This document shows, one piece after another, positions 60,963-64,000 of a DNA stretch of 64,000 bases (its first letter is position 1; each line of letters begins with the position of its first letter). This DNA is from Oscillospiraceae bacterium (GTDB taxonomy: Bacteria > Bacillota > Clostridia > Oscillospirales > Oscillospiraceae). Under the pieces are notes generated by a model. It was not told the DNA's origin. It did no database searches and worked only from the letters and a program-made list of their open reading frames with translations. The position numbers and the translations under genes are program-made. The DNA lies in the NCBI GenBank assembly GCA_017622295.1, contig JAGARK010000073.1, positions 1 to 64,000 on the forward strand, read 5' to 3'.

Positions 60963-60979
60963 ATCGAGGAGGAACTGCT

Positions 60980-62017
60980 ATGGAAACCCAAGTGAAAATG
61001 ACAAAGCTCGCCAAGTGTGCCGGCTGCGGCGCCAAGGTCGGCGCAGGCACCCTGGCCAAGATGCTCGACGGCTTCAAAACCCATACCGACCCCCGTCTGA
61101 TCGTGGGCTACGACAAGTCCGATGACGCCAGCGTCTACTATCTGGACAAGAATACCGCCCTGGTGCAGACCACGGATTTCTTCCCCCCCATCGTGGACGA
61201 TCCCTACCTCTACGGTCAGATCGCCGCCACCAACGCCATCTCCGATATCTACGCCATGGGCGGTGAGCCCAAGCTGGCGCTGAACATCATGTGCGTCTCC
61301 GACCAGATGGACAAAAAGGCCGTGCAGGAAGTCCTTCGCGGCGGCTATGACAAGGCCTATGAGGCAGGCCTGATCATTACCGGCGGCCACACCATCAACG
61401 GCGCCGAGCCCATCTACGGTCTGGCAGTCTCCGGTTTCGTACACCCCGACAAGGTTTTGACCAACTCCGGCGCCCTGCCCGGCGATGTGCTGATCCTGAC
61501 CAAGCCCCTGGGCGTGGGCATTCTGACTACGTCTGCCAAGGCAGACATGGTGGAGCCCGAGGTCATGGACCGGATCTATAAGCAGATGGCCACATTGAAC
61601 AAGGCCGCCCGGGACATCATGGTCAAGTACTCCGTCCACTCCTGCACCGACGTCACCGGCTTCTCCCTGATGGGCCATGGCTACGAAATGGCCCAGGGCA
61701 GCGGTGCGACTCTGCACATCAAGAGCGCCGACGTTCCCTATCATCCCGAGGCCTACGAACTGGCAGAAATGGGCTTCATCCCCTCCGGCGCCTACCGGAA
61801 CCGGGAATTCGCTGAAGCCGGCGTCAAGAACGTTGCCGGCATCAGCCGCGCACTGGAGGATATCTTCTTCGATCCCCAGACCAGCGGCGGTCTGCTCTTC
61901 GCCATTCCCGCAGACGAGGCCGAAGCCTGTCTGGCTGAGCTGAAGCAAGCCATCCCAGCAGCCGCCATCATCGGCTATGTCACCGAGGAGCTGGACGCTT
62001 CCATCTATCTGGAGTAA
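60980..62017 (+). CDS. selD: Selenophosphate synthase SelD
   Basis: A 345-residue enzyme making selenophosphate from selenide and ATP. The N-terminal catalytic region is AKCAGCGAKVGAGTLAKML, with Cys rather than selenocysteine, then YDKSDDASVY, QTTDFFPPIVDDPYLYGQIA, GGHTINGAEPIYG and the C-terminal DPQTSGGLLFAI. GAGGAGG precedes the ATG. No selA, selB or tRNA-Sec is in the window, so selenophosphate may serve the xanthine dehydrogenase cofactor. Confidence 0.95.
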   Translation: METQVKMTKLAKCAGCGAKVGAGTLAKMLDGFKTHTDPRLIVGYDKSDDASVYYLDKNTALVQTTDFFPPIVDDPYLYGQIAATNAISDIYAMGGEPKLALNIMCVSDQMDKKAVQEVLRGGYDKAYEAGLIITGGHTINGAEPIYGLAVSGFVHPDKVLTNSGALPGDVLILTKPLGVGILTTSAKADMVEPEVMDRIYKQMATLNKAARDIMVKYSVHSCTDVTGFSLMGHGYEMAQGSGATLHIKSADVPYHPEAYELAEMGFIPSGAYRNREFAEAGVKNVAGISRALEDIFFDPQTSGGLLFAIPADEAEACLAELKQAIPAAAIIGYVTEELDASIYLE

Positions 62018-62029
62018 CAGAATACAACA

Positions 62030-62062
62030 GCCCGGCCGGGATATCCCCGGCCGGGCTTCGCT
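62030..62062 (+). terminator. selD terminator
   Basis: GCCCGGCCGGG (62030-62040) pairs with CCCGGCCGGGC (62046-62056); the T-rich run is short. Confidence 0.65.
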
Positions 62063-62067
62063 ATGCT

Positions 62068-62198
62068 TTGAAATGCAGAATAAGGAGTTTTCTGCAAAAA
62101 CATTTTAAATCATGCGCTGCGCGCACACCATAATTCTGCATTCTGCATTTTGAATTTTGCAATGTGCTGCCATCGGCAGCACATTAACCTGTAATTTA
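62068..62198. repeat. Miniature inverted repeat R6
   Basis: It shares AATAAGGAGTTTTC, the GCGCACACCATAATTCTGCA block and GTGCTGCC-TCGGCA with R5. Its right end GTAATTTA supplies the stop codon of the following minus-strand amidohydrolase gene. Confidence 0.7.
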
Positions 62199-63779
62199 CA
62201 AAATTTGGCCGACGAAGTGGTCGGTGAATTCTCCCTCCAGCAGAGCGGGCTTACCCATGACAAATACGGTGTCCATGCCCGCAGCCAACTGGTCAGGCTT
62301 TTGCCAGGTGCCAGTCTGATGGATGTTCTTCAGATCAAAGAGGCACAGGTCCGCATCCATACCGGGGGCAATATGGCCCTTGGTCTTCAGACAGAACCGC
62401 TCGGCAGGCAGGCCGGTGATCTTGCGTACTGCCGCCTCGATGGTCAGCAGGCCCCGCTCCCGGACATAGTGCTCCAGAAGCCGGGGGATATTGCCGTAGA
62501 CTCTGGGATGCATCAGGCCATTTTCGGGATAGGTGGCGTCGGAGATCACGCCGGAATAGGGCTCGGAGAGGATCCGGTCGATGTCAGAATCGCTGGTGAT
62601 CCGGTCGATCATGGCGGGAGTGCAATGCTCCGCTGCCAGAAGGTCAAAGAGGGCGTCGTAGACATCCTTGCCCTGCATCCGGGCGATCTCCACGATGTTC
62701 CTGCCCTCATAAATTTGATGCTCCGGCAGGCGCAGAGAGGTGGCCTGGATGTTTTCAAAGCCCACCAACAGGGAGATGTTCTCGAAGTCCGTTCCGGTCT
62801 TCATCCGCTGCTTCATGATCTCCCGCTTGCCCGGATCCAGCAGAGCTTCCGTCAGGGCATCCATGCCGCCTGCCTGGAATTCCGGAGGCAGCACATGGAT
62901 CAGCTGGGTAGAGCCGGCGGGATAGGGGTAGACGTCACAGGTGACATCGATGCCCTCCGCCCGGGCGGCCCGGAGCAGCTCGATCATCTTCGGCACGCAG
63001 CGGTCCCAGTTGCGGGTGCCAATGGCCTTCAGATGGCTGATCTGCATGGGAGTACGCAATGCTCTGGCAACCGTGAGCATTTCTTCCAGCGCTTCCACCA
63101 CCTCATCGCCCTCCTGGCGCATGTGGACCGTTATCACGACGCCGGAATCCTTCAGCGGCTCCAGGGAGCGGATCATGCCTTCCGTATCATAGAAGCATTC
63201 CGGCGCGTAGCCCAGACCCAGGGAGACACCCTGAGCGCCGTCCTCCAGGCCCTGTTTCAAAAGACTGTGTATAAATGCATACTGCTCGTCATTCAGCGGG
63301 CCATCGTAAAAACCGGCAGCGCAGCCGCGAACGGTGCCCATACCCACCAGGATTCCGTTATGGATCCGCTGAGGCACCCGGGAAAGCTGCTGCTTGTACT
63401 CGGCAACGGAGGTAAAATCGCAGCCCGCAGGCATATCGCCTACCACGGGAGCCAGATAATCCAGGATCTCCTGCCGGTTGGGGCCCTGAATGGGTGCCAT
63501 GGACAGACCGCAGTTGCCGTTGATCACCAGGGTCAGGCCCTGGGCCAATTCTGCCTTGCCGTAACCATCCCGGAAAGCCGCTGCCTCACCATGACGATGG
63601 ACATCGATGAAGCCGGGGGTCAGATACCGGCCCGCCGCGTCAATGACCTGCCCCGCCGGCTGATCTGCCAGCTTTCCCACCGCCTCGATCCTGCCGCCCC
63701 GGATCGCCACATCTGCCTCAAAGGGCGCATTTCCTGTTCCGTCCACCACGACGGCATTGCGAATCAGATAATCAAACAT
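62196..63779 (-). CDS. D-aminoacylase-family amidohydrolase
   Basis: A 527-residue metal-dependent amidohydrolase: beta-sandwich N terminus (FDYLIRNAVVVDGTGNAPFE), metal HxH in PGFIDVHRHGEAA, further ligands in VVITVHMRQEGDEV and QISHLKAIG, and Asp near GVISDATYPENG. The family deacylates N-acyl-D-amino acids; relatives occur near purine/hydantoin and selenium genes, so a ring-opened purine product is an alternative substrate. AAGGAGGAAGG precedes ATG 63779. Its TAA stop lies in repeat R6. Confidence 0.85.
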   Translation of the reverse strand: MFDYLIRNAVVVDGTGNAPFEADVAIRGGRIEAVGKLADQPAGQVIDAAGRYLTPGFIDVHRHGEAAAFRDGYGKAELAQGLTLVINGNCGLSMAPIQGPNRQEILDYLAPVVGDMPAGCDFTSVAEYKQQLSRVPQRIHNGILVGMGTVRGCAAGFYDGPLNDEQYAFIHSLLKQGLEDGAQGVSLGLGYAPECFYDTEGMIRSLEPLKDSGVVITVHMRQEGDEVVEALEEMLTVARALRTPMQISHLKAIGTRNWDRCVPKMIELLRAARAEGIDVTCDVYPYPAGSTQLIHVLPPEFQAGGMDALTEALLDPGKREIMKQRMKTGTDFENISLLVGFENIQATSLRLPEHQIYEGRNIVEIARMQGKDVYDALFDLLAAEHCTPAMIDRITSDSDIDRILSEPYSGVISDATYPENGLMHPRVYGNIPRLLEHYVRERGLLTIEAAVRKITGLPAERFCLKTKGHIAPGMDADLCLFDLKNIHQTGTWQKPDQLAAGMDTVFVMGKPALLEGEFTDHFVGQIL

Positions 63780-63810
63780 GACCCTTCCTCCTTGGTTATT
63801 GATTGGATTT

Positions 63811-63839
63811 ATTGTATCATTTCGCCGGCCACTTTGCAA
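63811..63839 (-). promoter_or_regulatory. Amidohydrolase promoter
   Basis: TTGCAA (63839-63834), 17-bp spacer, TACAAT (63816-63811) on the minus strand. Confidence 0.65.
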
Positions 63840-64000
63840 TCTTCTGCAAAATATGTACTTTTTTATTTGACAGCCAAAATCGGAAAAGTGCGGAAAAAAT
63901 CCCGCTTTTTCGATGCATTTTCCGGCTAAAAATGCACTTTTCATAAACAGCAAGCTTTTTTTCTGGTCATAGTGCCCAATTTATTGAGCCCATTATCGGC
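63840..64000. other. AT-rich upstream region at the window edge
   Basis: No gene is visible. GAAAAGTGC (63881-63890) and GCACTTTTC (63933-63941) form a loose inverted repeat that could be a regulator site for the amidohydrolase. Confidence 0.35.

Noticed and set aside
60980..62017. Selenocysteine in SelD or other genes of the window
   Set aside because: SelD has Cys in its active-site loop, and I saw no in-frame TGA flanked by conserved coding sequence; the only internal stop found is the TAG in the P-II-like gene.

Overview
The window reads as chromosomal DNA of a low-redox, moderately GC-rich Clostridia member, most likely an Oscillospiraceae-type gut anaerobe. The evidence is GGAGG-type ribosome sites, TTGACA/TATAAT promoters, many Thr/Glu/Pro-rich lipoprotein linkers, a selenium-dependent xanthine dehydrogenase, YedE/YedF/SelD selenium genes, YdjGHI-type envelope genes and a DUF1538/P-II cassette. 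The genus is an inference. No phage, transposase, integrase, CRISPR or rRNA genes are visible; mobile DNA is limited to small non-coding repeats.

Layout. 1-175: last bases of a tRNA gene and a terminator-flanked tail repeat. 783-3359: selenium-dependent xanthine dehydrogenase, then a LysR regulator. 4402-5719: Crp/Fnr-like regulator, a small unknown ORF, and a divergent candidate small RNA. 5725-7698: cytidylate-kinase-like protein and MATE exporter. 7893-9011: BtuF/MolA-like binding lipoprotein. 15230 down to 9185: molybdate transport and molybdopterin synthesis operon, modABC-moeA-like-moaA-moaC-moaB-moaE. 15472-16711: membrane LuxR regulator and XRE protein, divergent from an envelope block at 16917-25312 (zinc-ribbon proteins, two large lipoproteins, YdjI/YdjG/YdjH-like proteins). 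25472: tRNA-Tyr with a second copy of the tail repeat. 25947-33000: LTA-synthase-like protein, Lrp regulator, thioredoxin-domain lipoprotein, GLUG-like surface protein. 33150-37932: GPH transporter, proBAC and a small membrane protein. 38001-40269: DUF1538 transporter with two P-II-like genes, one broken by a TAG codon. 40471-44884: histidine phosphatase and a pgm-serC-serA operon. 45157-49817: CotH/VTC/DUF4956 cassette. 49927-52963: purine permease and guanine deaminase. 53170-56571: NhaC antiporter, PlsY, F420-ligase homologue. 56774-62017: LysR, cysteine desulfurase, YedE, YedF, DUF3343 and SelD. 62196-63779: D-aminoacylase-family amidohydrolase.

Much of the window supports one metabolism. 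Purines enter through the permease, guanine is deaminated to xanthine, and xanthine is oxidised by a hydroxylase that needs molybdopterin (mod/moa genes) and labile selenium (yedE, yedF, DUF3343, cysteine desulfurase, selD). The parts sit in three separate places, each purine/selenium block having a LysR regulator of one paralogous type.

The strongest new signal is a regulatory one. A palindrome GTTGC-N4-GCAAC lies exactly 22 bp upstream of a -10 box before modA, before the MolA-like lipoprotein gene and before the Crp/Fnr-like regulator itself. A two-mismatch copy with the same 22-bp spacing lies before a divergent, terminator-ended transcript without a convincing ORF. This looks like a Crp/Fnr-family activator regulon for molybdate uptake that includes a small RNA. 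A second notable signal is a family of miniature inverted repeats whose ends supply the TAA stop codon of four different genes.
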